From Desnuesiella massiliensis (GTDB lineage: Bacteria > Bacillota > Clostridia > Clostridiales > Clostridiaceae), in contig NZ_LN879456.1 in NCBI RefSeq assembly GCF_001403615.1, positions 744,001 to 808,000 on the forward strand: a DNA stretch of 64,000 nt, read 5' to 3'. The position numbers were made by a program, and so were the translations under genes. The notes below the pieces were generated by a model, which did not search any database, was not told the origin of the DNA, and worked only from the letters and a program-made list of their open reading frames with translations. Positions 1 through 9,345 of the stretch are shown here, piece by piece (position 1 is the stretch's first letter; each line of letters opens with the position of its first letter).

Positions 1-920
1 AAATAATAGAAGGTATCCCCGTAGATAGAGAAAGTGACATAAAAGCCTTCGTTACAATTATGTATGGCTGTAATAACTTTTGTACATATTGTATAGTTCC
101 TTATGTAAGAGGAAGAGAAAGAAGCAGAAAACCTGAAGATATTGAAGCTGAAATCAAAGACCTAGTAGCAAAAGGATATAAAGAAATAACTTTGCTAGGA
201 CAAAATGTAAACTCTTATGGCAAAGGATTAGATCCAGAGATTAATTTCGCAGATTTGCTTATTAGATTAAATGAGATAGAAGGATTAGAAAGAATAAGAT
301 TTATGACTTCTCATCCAAAGGATTTATCTGATGAAGTAATTGCAGCCATTAGAGATTGTGATAAACTATGTGAGCAAATACATTTGCCTGTTCAAAGCGG
401 TTCTTCAAGAATACTAAAAAAAATGAATAGGCACTATGATAGAGAGTATTACTTAGAACTAGTAAATAAAATAAAGAAAGAAATACCTGGAGTCGCTTTA
501 ACTACAGACATAATTGTAGGGTTTCCTGGCGAGACAGAGGAAGATTTTGAGGAGACTCTTTCTTTAGTTAAAGAAGTAGAATATGACTCTGCATTTACAT
601 TTATATACTCAAGAAGAAAGTATACTCCAGCAGACATGCTTTTAGATCAAGTTCCTGATGAAGTAAAGCATAATAGATTTAATAGATTAGTTGATACAGT
701 TAATGAAATTTGTGCAAAAAAGAATAAGGAATATGAAGGTAGAGCTGTAGAAGTTTTAGTAGAAGGTACAAGCAAAAATGATGAAAATCGCTTATCTGGA
801 AGAACTAGAACTGGTAAATTAGTAAATTTACAAGGGAATAAGGATAGTATCGGTAAATTAATAAATGTAAAGATAGTAAAAGCATTGTCCTTTTCATTAA
901 ATGGAGAGGAGATATTATAA
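1..920 (+). CDS. miaB: tRNA-2-methylthio-N6-dimethylallyladenosine synthase MiaB (5' end missing)
   Basis: Radical SAM methylthiotransferase that adds a methylthio group to isopentenyl-A37 of tRNAs, acting after MiaA. The reading frame is open from base 3, so the gene begins left of the window and lacks its N-terminal UPF0004 domain. The radical SAM cluster motif is visible as [13 protein letters not shown] just after base 60, followed by the conserved RGRERSR segment and a C-terminal TRAM domain (last 65 residues or so, ending [10 protein letters not shown]). The ATG at 60 lies inside the domain and is not the start. It is followed 54 bp later by mutS, with a terminator hairpin between. MiaB is separated from its relative RimO (present at 19173-20510) by the downstream mutS-miaA context. 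Confidence 0.93.
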   Translation, partial: IIEGIPVDRESDIKAFVTIMYGCNNFCTYCIVPYVRGRERSRKPEDIEAEIKDLVAKGYKEITLLGQNVNSYGKGLDPEINFADLLIRLNEIEGLERIRFMTSHPKDLSDEVIAAIRDCDKLCEQIHLPVQSGSSRILKKMNRHYDREYYLELVNKIKKEIPGVALTTDIIVGFPGETEEDFEETLSLVKEVEYDSAFTFIYSRRKYTPADMLLDQVPDEVKHNRFNRLVDTVNEICAKKNKEYEGRAVEVLVEGTSKNDENRLSGRTRTGKLVNLQGNKDSIGKLINVKIVKALSFSLNGEEIL

Positions 921-946
921 AAAAGCTCTTATATAAGAGCTTTTTT
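919..946 (+). terminator. Rho-independent terminator after miaB
   Basis: An inverted repeat with arms AAAGCTCTTAT and ATAAGAGCTTT is followed by a T run. It begins at the miaB stop codon and separates miaB from mutS. Confidence 0.85.
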
Positions 947-974
947 ATAACTATAAATTAAGAGGTGATTGACC

Positions 975-3587
975 ATGGCTATAACGCCTATGATGCAACA
1001 ATATCTTCAGATCAAAGAAGATTACAAAGATTGCATAGTATTCTTTAGACTAGGGGACTTTTATGAAATGTTTTTTGAAGATGCGGAGGTAGCATCTAAA
1101 GAGTTAGAGCTAGTATTAACCGGGAGAGATTGTGGCTTAGAGGATAGAGCTCCTATGTGTGGTATACCATATCATGCATCTAATTCATATGTAGGTAAAC
1201 TTATATCCAGAGGGTATAAAGTAGCAATTTGTGAGCAAGTTGAAGATCCAGCCTTAGCAAAAGGTATAGTAAAAAGAGATGTTATTAAAGTAATTACTCC
1301 AGGTACCTTTAATGACAGTAATTTTATTGACGAGAGCAAAAATAACTATATCATGAGCATTTTCGTAGAAGATATTAATGAAAGAATTACTATTAGTTTT
1401 GCAGATATTGCAACAGGCGAATTCTATTCTACAAAAGTAAGCCGCTTTGACTATGTTATAGATGAAATTTCCAAGTTCTATCCAAAAGAGATATTAATAC
1501 AACAAAGCTTTTCTGAAGCGGTTAAAAACAGAATAATTAACTCTATTTCGTCATCTATAACTATTAAGAATGACAATTATTTTAAGGATGAATATATTCA
1601 TAATATTGAAGCTCAATTTAAAAATTTTGAAACCAGTAATTATGATAATGATATTTTATTTTCTATTAATGCTCTGTTAAAATACATAATTGAAACACAA
1701 AAACTTTCATTATCTAATATTGAGCATGTAGAAGTATACAATATAAGCGAAACTATGTCTATTGATATAAATACTAGAAGAAATCTAGAGTTAACTGAAA
1801 CCTTGAGAGACAAGTCTAAAAAGGGGTCGTTGTTATGGGTACTGGATAAAACAAACACTTCCATGGGCAGCAGATTACTTAGAAAGTGGGTAGAGCAGCC
1901 CTTGCTGGTTAAAGAGCGTATTGAAGAAAGACTCTCTGCTGTAGAAGAGTTAACTAACAACTTACCTTTAAAAGAAAACTTAGTTGAATGTCTGAAATCT
2001 ATTTATGATATAGAAAGAATAACCGGTAAAATTTCTGCTAAGAGTGTAAATGCCAAGGAGCTTATATCTTTAAAAAATTCCATAGGCAAGATACCTAATG
2101 TTAAACAAATTCTAAAAGAGGCAGAGTCAAGTTATTTAAGAAAAATACATAGCAATTTAGACGAATTAAAAGACATTTTCTCGCTGCTAGAAAGCTCTAT
2201 TTTAGATAATCCTTCGTTAGGGTTAAAAGAAGGAAATATAATAAAAGATGGCTATAATGAAGAAATTGATGAATTAAAAAGGGCTAAGACTAATGGAAAA
2301 CAGTGGATAGCTAATTTAGAAAGCCGTGAAAGAGAAGTTACCGGAATTAAATCTTTAAAGGTAGGTTACAATAAAGTATTTGGATATTACATAGAAATAA
2401 GCAGAGCAAATTATGATTTAATTCCTGAGGGAAGATACATAAGAAAACAAACCTTAGCAAATGCTGAAAGGTTTATAACTGAGGAATTAAAGAATATGGA
2501 GGATAAAATATTAGGTGCAGAAGATAAGCTCATAAATCTAGAGTATAATCTATTTGTGTATATTAGAGATTTAATTGAAAAGCAAGTTTCTAGAATGAAA
2601 CTTTCTGCAAAGCTTTTATCAGAAGTTGATTGTGTTGTATCCTTAGCTTCAGTTGCCCTGGATAACAATTACGTAAGACCTTTAATCAATGAAAAAAATT
2701 ACATTTCTATAACCGAAGGAAGGCATCCAGTAGTTGAAAAGGTAATACCAACAGGCTCCTTTATCAGTAATGATACTTTTATAAATAATTCTAAAGATCA
2801 AATGTTAATAATAACTGGCCCAAATATGGCAGGTAAATCTACATACATGCGTCAAGTAGCGTTAATAACACTTATGGGGCAAATAGGAAGTTTTGTCCCT
2901 GCAGCTAAAGCAGATTTATGTGTGTTAGATAAAATCTTTACCAGAATAGGCGCTTCTGATGATCTAAGTGCAGGTAAAAGTACCTTTATGGTTGAAATGT
3001 GTGAAGTAGCAAATATTCTAAAGAACGCCACTCAAAAGAGTTTGGTACTATTGGATGAAGTGGGAAGAGGTACTAGTACCTATGATGGATTAAGTATTGC
3101 ATGGGCTGTTATTGAGCATATATGCAATAACAAAGCTCTTAAATGTAAGACTTTATTTGCTACTCATTATCATGAATTAACTGATTTAGAAAGTAAAATA
3201 GAAGGTATCAAAAACTATTCTGTAGCTGTGAAGGAAGTAAATAATAGTATAGTTTTCCTTAGAAAAATAATACCTGGAGGAGCTGATCAATCTTATGGTA
3301 TTGAGGTGGCTAAGCTTGCAGGCTTACCTGAAAATTTAATTAAAAGGGCTAAGGAAATACTAGAAACTCTAGAAATGCAAAATGCTCTAACGATAAACAC
3401 TAAAACAGAAAAAGACAGTAAAGATACAAAGCAAAAACAAAGCTCTCATATTCAGATGGGCTTTGAGGATTTTGCATTTAATTCTTTTGTTAAAGAGGTA
3501 TCCGAAATAGATATTTTAAATATTAATCCCATTCAAGCTTTAAATAAACTTTACGAGGTCATAAATAAGGCTAAAGGATTGTTATAA
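975..3587 (+). CDS. mutS: DNA mismatch repair protein MutS
   Basis: Mismatch-recognition ATPase that starts methyl-independent mismatch repair with MutL. The mismatch-wedging motif F-Y-E is at residues 29-31, in GDFYEMFF. The central connector, core and clamp domains follow, then the ABC-type ATPase with Walker [10 protein letters not shown] near residue 615 and the Walker B/D-loop stretch [14 protein letters not shown] near residue 692. The C-terminal dimerisation tail is present. Length is 870 residues, normal for MutS1. Start choice: an in-frame TTG six bases upstream overlaps the AGAGGTGA ribosome binding site, so the ATG at 975 with 6-base spacing is preferred. mutL follows after 12 bp, so the two are probably co-transcribed. 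Confidence 0.97.
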   Translation: MAITPMMQQYLQIKEDYKDCIVFFRLGDFYEMFFEDAEVASKELELVLTGRDCGLEDRAPMCGIPYHASNSYVGKLISRGYKVAICEQVEDPALAKGIVKRDVIKVITPGTFNDSNFIDESKNNYIMSIFVEDINERITISFADIATGEFYSTKVSRFDYVIDEISKFYPKEILIQQSFSEAVKNRIINSISSSITIKNDNYFKDEYIHNIEAQFKNFETSNYDNDILFSINALLKYIIETQKLSLSNIEHVEVYNISETMSIDINTRRNLELTETLRDKSKKGSLLWVLDKTNTSMGSRLLRKWVEQPLLVKERIEERLSAVEELTNNLPLKENLVECLKSIYDIERITGKISAKSVNAKELISLKNSIGKIPNVKQILKEAESSYLRKIHSNLDELKDIFSLLESSILDNPSLGLKEGNIIKDGYNEEIDELKRAKTNGKQWIANLESREREVTGIKSLKVGYNKVFGYYIEISRANYDLIPEGRYIRKQTLANAERFITEELKNMEDKILGAEDKLINLEYNLFVYIRDLIEKQVSRMKLSAKLLSEVDCVVSLASVALDNNYVRPLINEKNYISITEGRHPVVEKVIPTGSFISNDTFINNSKDQMLIITGPNMAGKSTYMRQVALITLMGQIGSFVPAAKADLCVLDKIFTRIGASDDLSAGKSTFMVEMCEVANILKNATQKSLVLLDEVGRGTSTYDGLSIAWAVIEHICNNKALKCKTLFATHYHELTDLESKIEGIKNYSVAVKEVNNSIVFLRKIIPGGADQSYGIEVAKLAGLPENLIKRAKEILETLEMQNALTINTKTEKDSKDTKQKQSSHIQMGFEDFAFNSFVKEVSEIDILNINPIQALNKLYEVINKAKGLL

Positions 3588-3599
3588 AGGTGATGCTAA

Positions 3600-5480
3600 A
3601 TGAAAAGAATAAATTTATTGGATATTGAAACTACAAACAAAATTGCTGCTGGAGAGGTAGTAGAAAGACCTTCTTCTGTAGCTAAAGAATTAATAGAAAA
3701 CAGCATTGATGCAGAAGCTAAAAATATTATTGTAGAAATACAGGATGGAGGAGAATCTCTCATTAAGGTTATAGATGATGGTAACGGAATTCATCCTGAG
3801 GATGTTGAAAAAGCATTTTATCCTCATGCCACTAGTAAAATAAGTACTATCGAAGACATATATAAAATATCTACCTTGGGTTTTAGGGGAGAGGCCTTAG
3901 CGAGCATAGCGTCAGTATCTAAAGTAACTTTGAAAAGCAAAGTAGAAGATAATTATGATGGAAGAGAGATATACATAGAGGGTGGGGAAATTAAACACCT
4001 AATATCCGTTGGATTAAATAAAGGTACTCAGATAGAAGTTAGAGACTTATTCTATAATGTGCCTGCTAGAAAGAAGTTTATGAAATCCCCTATGAGAGAA
4101 GCTGGCGCCATAAGTGATATCGTAAGTAGAATAGCTCTATCTAATCCAGATTTGAGTTTTAAGCTCTATAATAATGGAAAAAATATAATACATACCTATG
4201 GTAATGGAAAGGTTTCGGATGTAATAAGAAGCATATATGGTAAGCAGGTTTCCGAAAATTTAATATATTTTGAGAAGCATTATGATATTGTATCAGTGCA
4301 TGGTTATATTGGTAATGCAGAGATAAGTAGAGGAAGTAGAAATAATCAAACTATATTTGTTAATAATAGATATATAAAAAATAAATTAATATCTGTGGCT
4401 ATAGAAAATGCATTTAAATCTTTTATTACTATAAATAAGTATCCTTTTTTTGTTATTAATATTGATATTTTTCCGGAATTTGTAGATGTTAATATACATC
4501 CAACTAAATCTGAGATAAAGTTTAACGACGAAAAAATAATATATAAGATTGTATTTGAAGGGGTACATGAAGCTTTACGAGAGTATCTTAAAGATAGTTT
4601 TACCATACCGGAGTCTGATTCTTCTTATGTACCGCAGGATAATTTTGAGATATTAAATTTTGATACCTTAAAGTCAAATAAGCAAGAACCTATTAACCCT
4701 ATGTTTAACTATGAGAAAGCTTTATATGAAAAAACTTTAAATGAAGGCGTAGATAAAGAGGATACAAACGTCGTTAAAGAAAACTTCTATAAAGTGAATG
4801 AATCTGTAATAAAAGAAGCTTATGCTGACAAATCAGATACAATATCTTGTTCAAGTAGACATGAAACCTTATCAATACCTGAAGAGGTTAAAATAGCTAA
4901 AATACCTGAATTAAATGTAATAGGCCAATATAATAAGACTTATATACTATGCGAGAAAGAAGGAGACTTATATATTATTGACCAACATGCTGCCCACGAA
5001 AAAATATTATTTGAAAAATACAGAAATCAAATAATAAAGAGCAGTGTTGTTATTCAACCTTTATTAGTGCCTTCTGTAGTAGAATTATCTCTAGAAGATT
5101 ATTTCTATTACAGCGAGAATATAACAATTTTTGACAAAATTGGATTCCAAATTGAGGACTTTGGCAATAATACCATATGTATAAAAGAAGCTCCTTATAT
5201 CCTTGGTAAGCTAGACTTTAATAATTTTTTTATTAGCATTTTAGACAATTTAAAGAATATGGGCAGCGGTAAAACTGAGGATGTAAAATATGCTGCAATA
5301 GCTAAGCTTGCTTGTAAAGCTGCTATTAAAGCCCAAGATTCACTAGATGTTGCTGAAATGAGACATTTACTAAATGAGTTAAGGTATATTGATGATCCTT
5401 TTAATTGTCCTCACGGTAGACCAGTAATAATTAAAATCACATCCTATGAGATGGATAAAAAATTCAAGAGAATACAATAA
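3600..5480 (+). CDS. mutL: DNA mismatch repair endonuclease MutL
   Basis: GHKL-ATPase partner of MutS. The N-terminal ATP site shows ELIENSIDA, DDGNGI and TLGFRGEALASI (residues about 30-105). The C-terminal domain carries the metal-dependent nicking-endonuclease motif DQHAAHEKILFE (about residue 460), with ACKAAIKAQ and CPHGRP near the end (about 602-607). This MutL is therefore of the nicking type found in organisms that lack MutH. Length of 626 residues is typical. The ribosome binding site AAAGGTGATG precedes the ATG. The last codon touches the candidate dif site that fills the gap before miaA. Confidence 0.97.
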   Translation: MKRINLLDIETTNKIAAGEVVERPSSVAKELIENSIDAEAKNIIVEIQDGGESLIKVIDDGNGIHPEDVEKAFYPHATSKISTIEDIYKISTLGFRGEALASIASVSKVTLKSKVEDNYDGREIYIEGGEIKHLISVGLNKGTQIEVRDLFYNVPARKKFMKSPMREAGAISDIVSRIALSNPDLSFKLYNNGKNIIHTYGNGKVSDVIRSIYGKQVSENLIYFEKHYDIVSVHGYIGNAEISRGSRNNQTIFVNNRYIKNKLISVAIENAFKSFITINKYPFFVINIDIFPEFVDVNIHPTKSEIKFNDEKIIYKIVFEGVHEALREYLKDSFTIPESDSSYVPQDNFEILNFDTLKSNKQEPINPMFNYEKALYEKTLNEGVDKEDTNVVKENFYKVNESVIKEAYADKSDTISCSSRHETLSIPEEVKIAKIPELNVIGQYNKTYILCEKEGDLYIIDQHAAHEKILFEKYRNQIIKSSVVIQPLLVPSVVELSLEDYFYYSENITIFDKIGFQIEDFGNNTICIKEAPYILGKLDFNNFFISILDNLKNMGSGKTEDVKYAAIAKLACKAAIKAQDSLDVAEMRHLLNELRYIDDPFNCPHGRPVIIKITSYEMDKKFKRIQ

Positions 5481-5504
5481 TACATAATAAATATTATGTA
5501 AACT
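5477..5504. other. dif: Candidate chromosome dimer resolution site (dif)
   Basis: This 28-bp element has the 11-6-11 geometry of Xer sites: left arm ATAATACATAA, centre TAAATA, right arm TTATGTAAACT. The right arm and preceding bases (ATATTATGTAAACT) are identical to the XerD half of the Bacillus subtilis dif as I recall it. The left arm is complementary to the right at 8 of 11 positions, as expected for the weaker XerC arm. It lies between mutL and miaA, 2.7 kb from the point where gene strand bias flips, with a tyrosine recombinase and ftsK nearby. The match is seen directly; the function is inferred. Confidence 0.65.
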
Positions 5505-5525
5505 AAATTGGGTTAGGTGTAAATA

Positions 5526-6458
5526 ATGAATAATAATATATTGGTAATAACAGGACCTACAGGGGTAGGAAAAACTGAATTATCTATAAAATTGGCAAAA
5601 TCCTTAAATGGAGAAATAATATCAGCAGATTCTATGCAAATATACAAGCTAATGGATATAGGCTCAGCTAAAATTAGCAAAGATGAGATGCAAGGAATCC
5701 CACATCATATGATAGATATTATTTCTCCCGAGGAGCCTTTCACTGTTTCTGACTATAAGCAAAAGGCCACAGAAATTATAAGTGAAGTCTTATCAAGAAA
5801 TAAGTATCCTATACTAGTAGGTGGAACTGGCTTATATATAGACTCAATCATATGTAATTTAAATTTCACAGAAGGAGATAAGGATCCTGAATATAGAACC
5901 TATTTAGAAAATTTAGCACAGGAAAATGGGAATTTATTTCTTCATAATATGTTAAGGGAAATTGACCTAGAAAGCTATGAAAGAATACACCCTAATAATG
6001 TTAAAAGGGTTATAAGGGCTCTGGAGGTACATAAACTCACTGGAAAAACGTTCAGCTCCTTTGAAGATAAATCTAACTATTATAATATACCCTATAATAT
6101 AAATTACTACGTACTCACTATGAATAGAGCTAGGCTCTATGACAGAATAAATAAGCGAGTAGATATAATGCTTGAAAAGGGGTTAATTCAAGAAGTTATA
6201 AATTTAAAACAGTTAGGATTTACTAGTGAAATGCAGTCCATGCAAGGCATAGGATATAAAGAAATTCTATATTATTTAGAAAATAAGATGGCTTTAGAAG
6301 ATGCCATTGATATAATTAAGCAGGGCAGTAGAAACTATGCTAAACGTCAATTAACATGGTTCAGAAAAGATCCTAGGGTTAAATTTATAGATAAGGACAC
6401 TTTTGAATCAGAGGATGACATAGTACAGCACATTATTGATGACATAAATAATTTATAA
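5526..6458 (+). CDS. miaA: tRNA dimethylallyltransferase MiaA
   Basis: Transfers a dimethylallyl group from DMAPP to N6 of A37 in tRNAs reading U-initial codons; its product is the substrate of MiaB, encoded at the window's left edge. The P-loop GPTGVGKTE is at residues 8-16, followed by the substrate-binding segment [10 protein letters not shown] and the conserved GTGLYI. The C-terminal QGIGYKEI and [14 protein letters not shown] complete the family pattern. Length of 310 residues is normal. The start has GGTTAGGTG upstream. It continues the mutS-mutL run on the + strand. Confidence 0.96.
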   Translation: MNNNILVITGPTGVGKTELSIKLAKSLNGEIISADSMQIYKLMDIGSAKISKDEMQGIPHHMIDIISPEEPFTVSDYKQKATEIISEVLSRNKYPILVGGTGLYIDSIICNLNFTEGDKDPEYRTYLENLAQENGNLFLHNMLREIDLESYERIHPNNVKRVIRALEVHKLTGKTFSSFEDKSNYYNIPYNINYYVLTMNRARLYDRINKRVDIMLEKGLIQEVINLKQLGFTSEMQSMQGIGYKEILYYLENKMALEDAIDIIKQGSRNYAKRQLTWFRKDPRVKFIDKDTFESEDDIVQHIIDDINNL

Positions 6459-6539
6459 TAGTATAATATAATTTATATCAAAAGGATTTTAGAGCTTTTT
6501 ATAGAATTAATTTAATATAAATATTTGGAGGGTGAAGAA

Positions 6540-6782
6540 ATGAATAAGTCAACTAATAATTTGCAAGATATCTTTTTAAACAGTGCACGAAAGAATAAAG
6601 TTCCTGTTACTATATATCTTACAAATGGATTTCAATTAAAAGGAATGGTTAAGGGTTTTGATAGTTTTACAGTAGTTCTTGATTGTGATGGGAAACAAAT
6701 GTTAATTTATAAGCATGCTATAAGTACAATTACCCCATTAAAACCTATATTATTCAACACAGCTAATGATGATAATGCTTAA
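6540..6782 (+). CDS. hfq: RNA chaperone Hfq
   Basis: Small Sm-fold hexameric RNA chaperone that binds small RNAs and mRNAs. The Sm1 motif region ([21 protein letters not shown]) and the Sm2 signature YKHAISTI are intact, and the tail is short as in Gram-positive Hfq. The protein is 80 residues from the ATG at 6540, which sits six bases after GGAGGGTG. An in-frame TTG at 6525 would overlap that ribosome binding site and is rejected. miaA-hfq adjacency is widespread in bacteria. A hairpin terminator follows. Confidence 0.96.
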   Translation: MNKSTNNLQDIFLNSARKNKVPVTIYLTNGFQLKGMVKGFDSFTVVLDCDGKQMLIYKHAISTITPLKPILFNTANDDNA

Positions 6783-6794
6783 ATATTATAAGGA

Positions 6795-6820
6795 GGAATA
6801 GGTGATCATAAACCTATTCC
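6795..6820 (+). terminator. Probable terminator after hfq
   Basis: A 9-bp perfect stem, GGAATAGGT with ACCTATTCC, has an 8-base loop and is followed by a weak T-rich stretch. It lies between hfq and the downstream PLP enzyme, 36 bases before the next start codon. Because the tail is weak, termination is probably partial. Confidence 0.55.
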
Positions 6821-6855
6821 TTATTATATGATGACACAAACAGGAGGCTTTTTAA

Positions 6856-8139
6856 ATGTTAGATATAACTAAAGAATTATTAATAAAGAATTATAAGATT
6901 AGTGAAAATGTAATTGACCTATATGAGAAGGCAATAGAGGATGTGAAGAATGAATTTAAATTCTATGATGAAATCAGAGAATTCAATCAATTAAAAGTAT
7001 TGCATGCCTTTCAATCTGAAAATATAAGTGATAGCCACTTTACTAATTCTTCCGGCTATGGTTATGGAGATATGGGTAGGGATGCACTAGATAGAGTTTA
7101 TGCAAAAATATTTAATACAGAAGCTGCCATTGTGAGACCTCACTTTGTAAATGGTACTCACGCTATAGGTGCTGCTCTTTTTGGAAACCTGCGTCCCGGA
7201 GACACTATGCTATCTATATGCGGAACCCCCTATGATACTTTACATAATATAATAGGAATAAGTGGACAAGATTCCATAGGATCCCTTAGGGAATACAATA
7301 TAAACTACAAGCAAATCGAGCTAACAACAGAAGGGAATATCGACATAGATCTTGTAAAGTCAACAATAAATCAGGATAAGAGTATAAAAATAATTCATAT
7401 TCAGCGTTCCACGGGATATGGATGGAGAAAATCTCTTTTAATTGAAGATATAAAGAAATCTATAGATGTTATTAAGAATATCAATGAGGATTTGATTATT
7501 TTTGTAGATAACTGCTATGGTGAATTCTTAGATATCTATGAGCCTACAGATGTAGGTGCCGATTTGGTAGCTGGTTCTTTAATTAAAAACATAGGAGGGG
7601 GAATAGCACCCACCGGTGGCTATATAGCTGGAAAAAAAGAGTATGTAGAGCAAGCCGCCTATAGATTAACTATACCAGGTATAGGCGGGGAATGCGGTTC
7701 TACTTTTGGAGTAATGCGATTATTATTTCAAGGTCTCTTTTTAGCTCCTCACATTACTATGGAAGCTGTAAAATCCGCAATATTTTGCTCTAGAATAATG
7801 GAACTAGCAGGTTTTGAGGTGCTACCGAAGTTTACAGACAAAAGAAGCGATATTATACAAGCTATAAAATTTAATGATAAAGAAAAGTTAATTAAATTCT
7901 GCAAGGGTATTCAGAAAGGATCTCCTATTGACTCTTTTGTAGAATGCGAACCTTGGGATATGCCAGGATATAAAGATCAAGTTATTATGGCTGCTGGAGC
8001 CTTTATTCAGGGGTCTTCTATAGAATTATCTGCAGATGCTCCTATAAGAGAGCCTTATATTGCTTATTTGCAAGGTGGACTGACTTTTGATCATGCTAAA
8101 ATAGGAGTGCTTATAGCATTATCTAAAGTTTTAAATTAA
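6856..8139 (+). CDS. PLP-dependent methionine gamma-lyase family protein (YnbB/aluminium resistance family)
   Basis: A fold-type I PLP enzyme of the family annotated as aluminium resistance or methionine gamma-lyase-like (Bacillus YnbB). Conserved features include FTNSSGYGYGD, the FVNGTHAIGAAL substrate region, FVDNCYGEF with the PLP-contacting Asp, and the probable Schiff-base lysine in GSLIKNIGGG near residue 243. Length of 427 residues matches the family. The ribosome binding site is AGGAGG. The physiological substrate of this family is not well established; lyase activity on a sulphur amino acid is only implied by homology. It follows hfq here, as the family often does in Firmicutes, and it converges on lexA. 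Confidence 0.85.
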   Translation: MLDITKELLIKNYKISENVIDLYEKAIEDVKNEFKFYDEIREFNQLKVLHAFQSENISDSHFTNSSGYGYGDMGRDALDRVYAKIFNTEAAIVRPHFVNGTHAIGAALFGNLRPGDTMLSICGTPYDTLHNIIGISGQDSIGSLREYNINYKQIELTTEGNIDIDLVKSTINQDKSIKIIHIQRSTGYGWRKSLLIEDIKKSIDVIKNINEDLIIFVDNCYGEFLDIYEPTDVGADLVAGSLIKNIGGGIAPTGGYIAGKKEYVEQAAYRLTIPGIGGECGSTFGVMRLLFQGLFLAPHITMEAVKSAIFCSRIMELAGFEVLPKFTDKRSDIIQAIKFNDKEKLIKFCKGIQKGSPIDSFVECEPWDMPGYKDQVIMAAGAFIQGSSIELSADAPIREPYIAYLQGGLTFDHAKIGVLIALSKVLN

Positions 8140-8156
8140 ATAAACTTTTAAATTAA

Positions 8157-8179
8157 AAAGGAGTAGTCTCTACTCCTTT
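8157..8179. terminator. Shared terminator between the YnbB-family gene and lexA
   Basis: A 10-bp perfect stem (AAAGGAGTAG with CTACTCCTTT, 3-base loop) lies between two convergent genes and overlaps the lexA stop codon. The T run is good on the - strand (TTTTTAATTT) and poor on the + strand, so it mainly serves lexA. It marks the point where strand bias flips. Confidence 0.75.
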
Positions 8180-8786
8180 AATATCTTCTATATATCCCCA
8201 CTAGCTTACCTAAGATAGTGCAATCTGAAACAATAATAGGATTCATTGTTTTGTTTTCAGGTTGCAATCTTATATGATCTTCACTTCTAAAGAATCTTTT
8301 TATTGTAGCCTCATTTTCAATCAAAGCCACCACAATATCTCCGTTAATAGCTGTGTTATTCTTTTCGATTATAGCAAAGTCTCCGTGATGAATACCGGCT
8401 TCTATCATGCTTTCCCCGCTAACCTTTAATATAAATAGCTCTTTATCGTGTTTTACATAATTAATAGGTAAAGAAAAAAATTCTTCAATATTTTCTAAGG
8501 CAAGAATAGGTTCCCCTGCAGTAACCTTACCTACAACAGGTATATCAATTAATTCCTTTTTACTATTAAATAGCTCTGAAATTTCTAAAGCTCTTGGTTT
8601 CGTTGGATCTCTTTTAATTAAACCTTTCTTTTCCAATCTCTTTAAATGGCCATGTACAGTAGAAGTGGATCTTAAAGATACCGCCTCACATATTTCTCTT
8701 ACTGAAGGTGGATATCCTTTTTCTTCTGTATAATTTTTTAGAAATTCATATATCTCTTTTTGCTTATCAACTTTTACTTCTGACAT
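8178..8786 (-). CDS. lexA: LexA repressor (SOS regulator)
   Basis: Represses DNA-damage genes and inactivates itself by RecA-stimulated cleavage. The N-terminal winged helix-turn-helix (residues 1-70) contains GYPPSVREI and [16 protein letters not shown]. The cleavage site is A90-G91 in VTAGEP, with the catalytic dyad S126 (SGESM) and K163 (ATIKRF). Length is 202 residues. An in-frame GTG three codons upstream overlaps the GAGAGGTGA ribosome binding site, so the ATG at 8786 is preferred. Its promoter carries a LexA box, giving autoregulation. A divergent cysteine-rich gene shares the upstream region. Confidence 0.97.
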   Translation of the reverse strand: MSEVKVDKQKEIYEFLKNYTEEKGYPPSVREICEAVSLRSTSTVHGHLKRLEKKGLIKRDPTKPRALEISELFNSKKELIDIPVVGKVTAGEPILALENIEEFFSLPINYVKHDKELFILKVSGESMIEAGIHHGDFAIIEKNNTAINGDIVVALIENEATIKRFFRSEDHIRLQPENKTMNPIIVSDCTILGKLVGIYRRY

Positions 8787-8811
8787 ATAGCTCACCTCTC
8801 AATCTATAAAA

Positions 8812-8840
8812 ATTATATCACAATATTCTTATAATATCAA
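8812..8840 (-). promoter_or_regulatory. lexA promoter
   Basis: On the - strand TTGATA (8840-8835) and TATAAT (8817-8812) are separated by exactly 17 bp. The -35 hexamer overlaps the LexA box at 8838-8850. Confidence 0.8.
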
Positions 8841-8850
8841 ACTTATGTTC
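8838..8850. promoter_or_regulatory. LexA (SOS) box between lexA and the divergent gene
   Basis: On the + strand CAAAC, four bases, GTTC; on the - strand GAAC, four bases, GTTTG. This matches the Gram-positive consensus CGAAC-N4-GTTYG closely. It overlaps the lexA -35 element and ends 11 bp before the -35 of the divergent gene at 8925, so LexA could affect both. Confidence 0.75.
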
Positions 8851-8861
8851 TATTATTTTGT

Positions 8862-8890
8862 TTGATAATGAGATTAAGGTTTGCTATAAT
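8862..8890 (+). promoter_or_regulatory. Promoter of the cysteine-rich protein gene
   Basis: TTGATA at 8862-8867 and TATAAT at 8885-8890 are separated by 17 bp, a near-consensus vegetative promoter. A ribosome binding site (AAGAGGGA) and ATG at 8925 follow. Confidence 0.8.
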
Positions 8891-8924
8891 ATACAAGTAT
8901 ATTTATTAAGAAAAGAGGGATTAA

Positions 8925-9329
8925 ATGATAAATGAAATATGTGTTTTTAATACATCAAAAGTATGTGATAATTGCGGAGATTGTGACATATGCGAATTAA
9001 ATACCTCAAAGCTTTGTGATAACTGCGGAAAGTGCCTTAATTTATCTGATTCAGAAATGCGCTCAATCAACATTAATACATTATTAAATACCAAAGCTGA
9101 AAAGGAGGAGGGGATAGAAGCCAATCTAGAAGAAACTGTTGACTATTCAATTGAAAACTTAGAGGATGATTATAATGATAGCTATAGCAATGAAGAAGAA
9201 GGAGAGGGGGATTACGAAAATTTAGAAGAGTGGATTTTAATTGATGACCTTGAGGAAGTAGGAGAATATGAAGATAGTTCTTTAGAGGCATATCCTGGAC
9301 TAATTAGAATAGACACAAGAAAAAAATAA
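8925..9329 (+). CDS. Hypothetical cysteine-rich acidic protein with duplicated C-x7-C-x2-C-x2-C module
   Basis: I do not recognise a named family. The 134-residue product opens with an exact tandem duplication of about 17 residues (5-21 and 22-38). Each copy has the pattern C-x7-C-x2-C-x2-C (C6, C14, C17, C20 and C23, C31, C34, C37) around NTSK, V or L, then CDNCG. Four cysteines per unit suggests a zinc or iron-sulphur site. The remainder is strongly acidic (many Glu and Asp between residues 50 and 125), with no membrane segment or signal peptide. It has its own strong promoter and ribosome binding site, divergent from lexA, and its promoter lies next to a LexA box. The last codons fall inside a long hairpin shared with the convergent recombinase gene. 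Real coding status is well supported; function is unknown. Confidence 0.8.
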   Translation: MINEICVFNTSKVCDNCGDCDICELNTSKLCDNCGKCLNLSDSEMRSININTLLNTKAEKEEGIEANLEETVDYSIENLEDDYNDSYSNEEEGEGDYENLEEWILIDDLEEVGEYEDSSLEAYPGLIRIDTRKK

Positions 9330-9345
9330 TTTCTTGTGTCTATTC
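9307..9345. terminator. Bidirectional hairpin overlapping two convergent gene ends
   Basis: A perfect 16-bp stem (9307-9322 with 9330-9345, 7-base loop) encodes the last codons of the cysteine-rich protein on one strand and contains the stop codon of the tyrosine recombinase on the other. T-rich tails on both sides are modest. It most likely terminates both transcripts. Confidence 0.7.

Noticed and set aside
8786..8795. GTG start for lexA at 8795
   Set aside because: The GTG is part of the GAGAGGTGA ribosome binding site; the ATG at 8786 has correct spacing and gives the normal N terminus.
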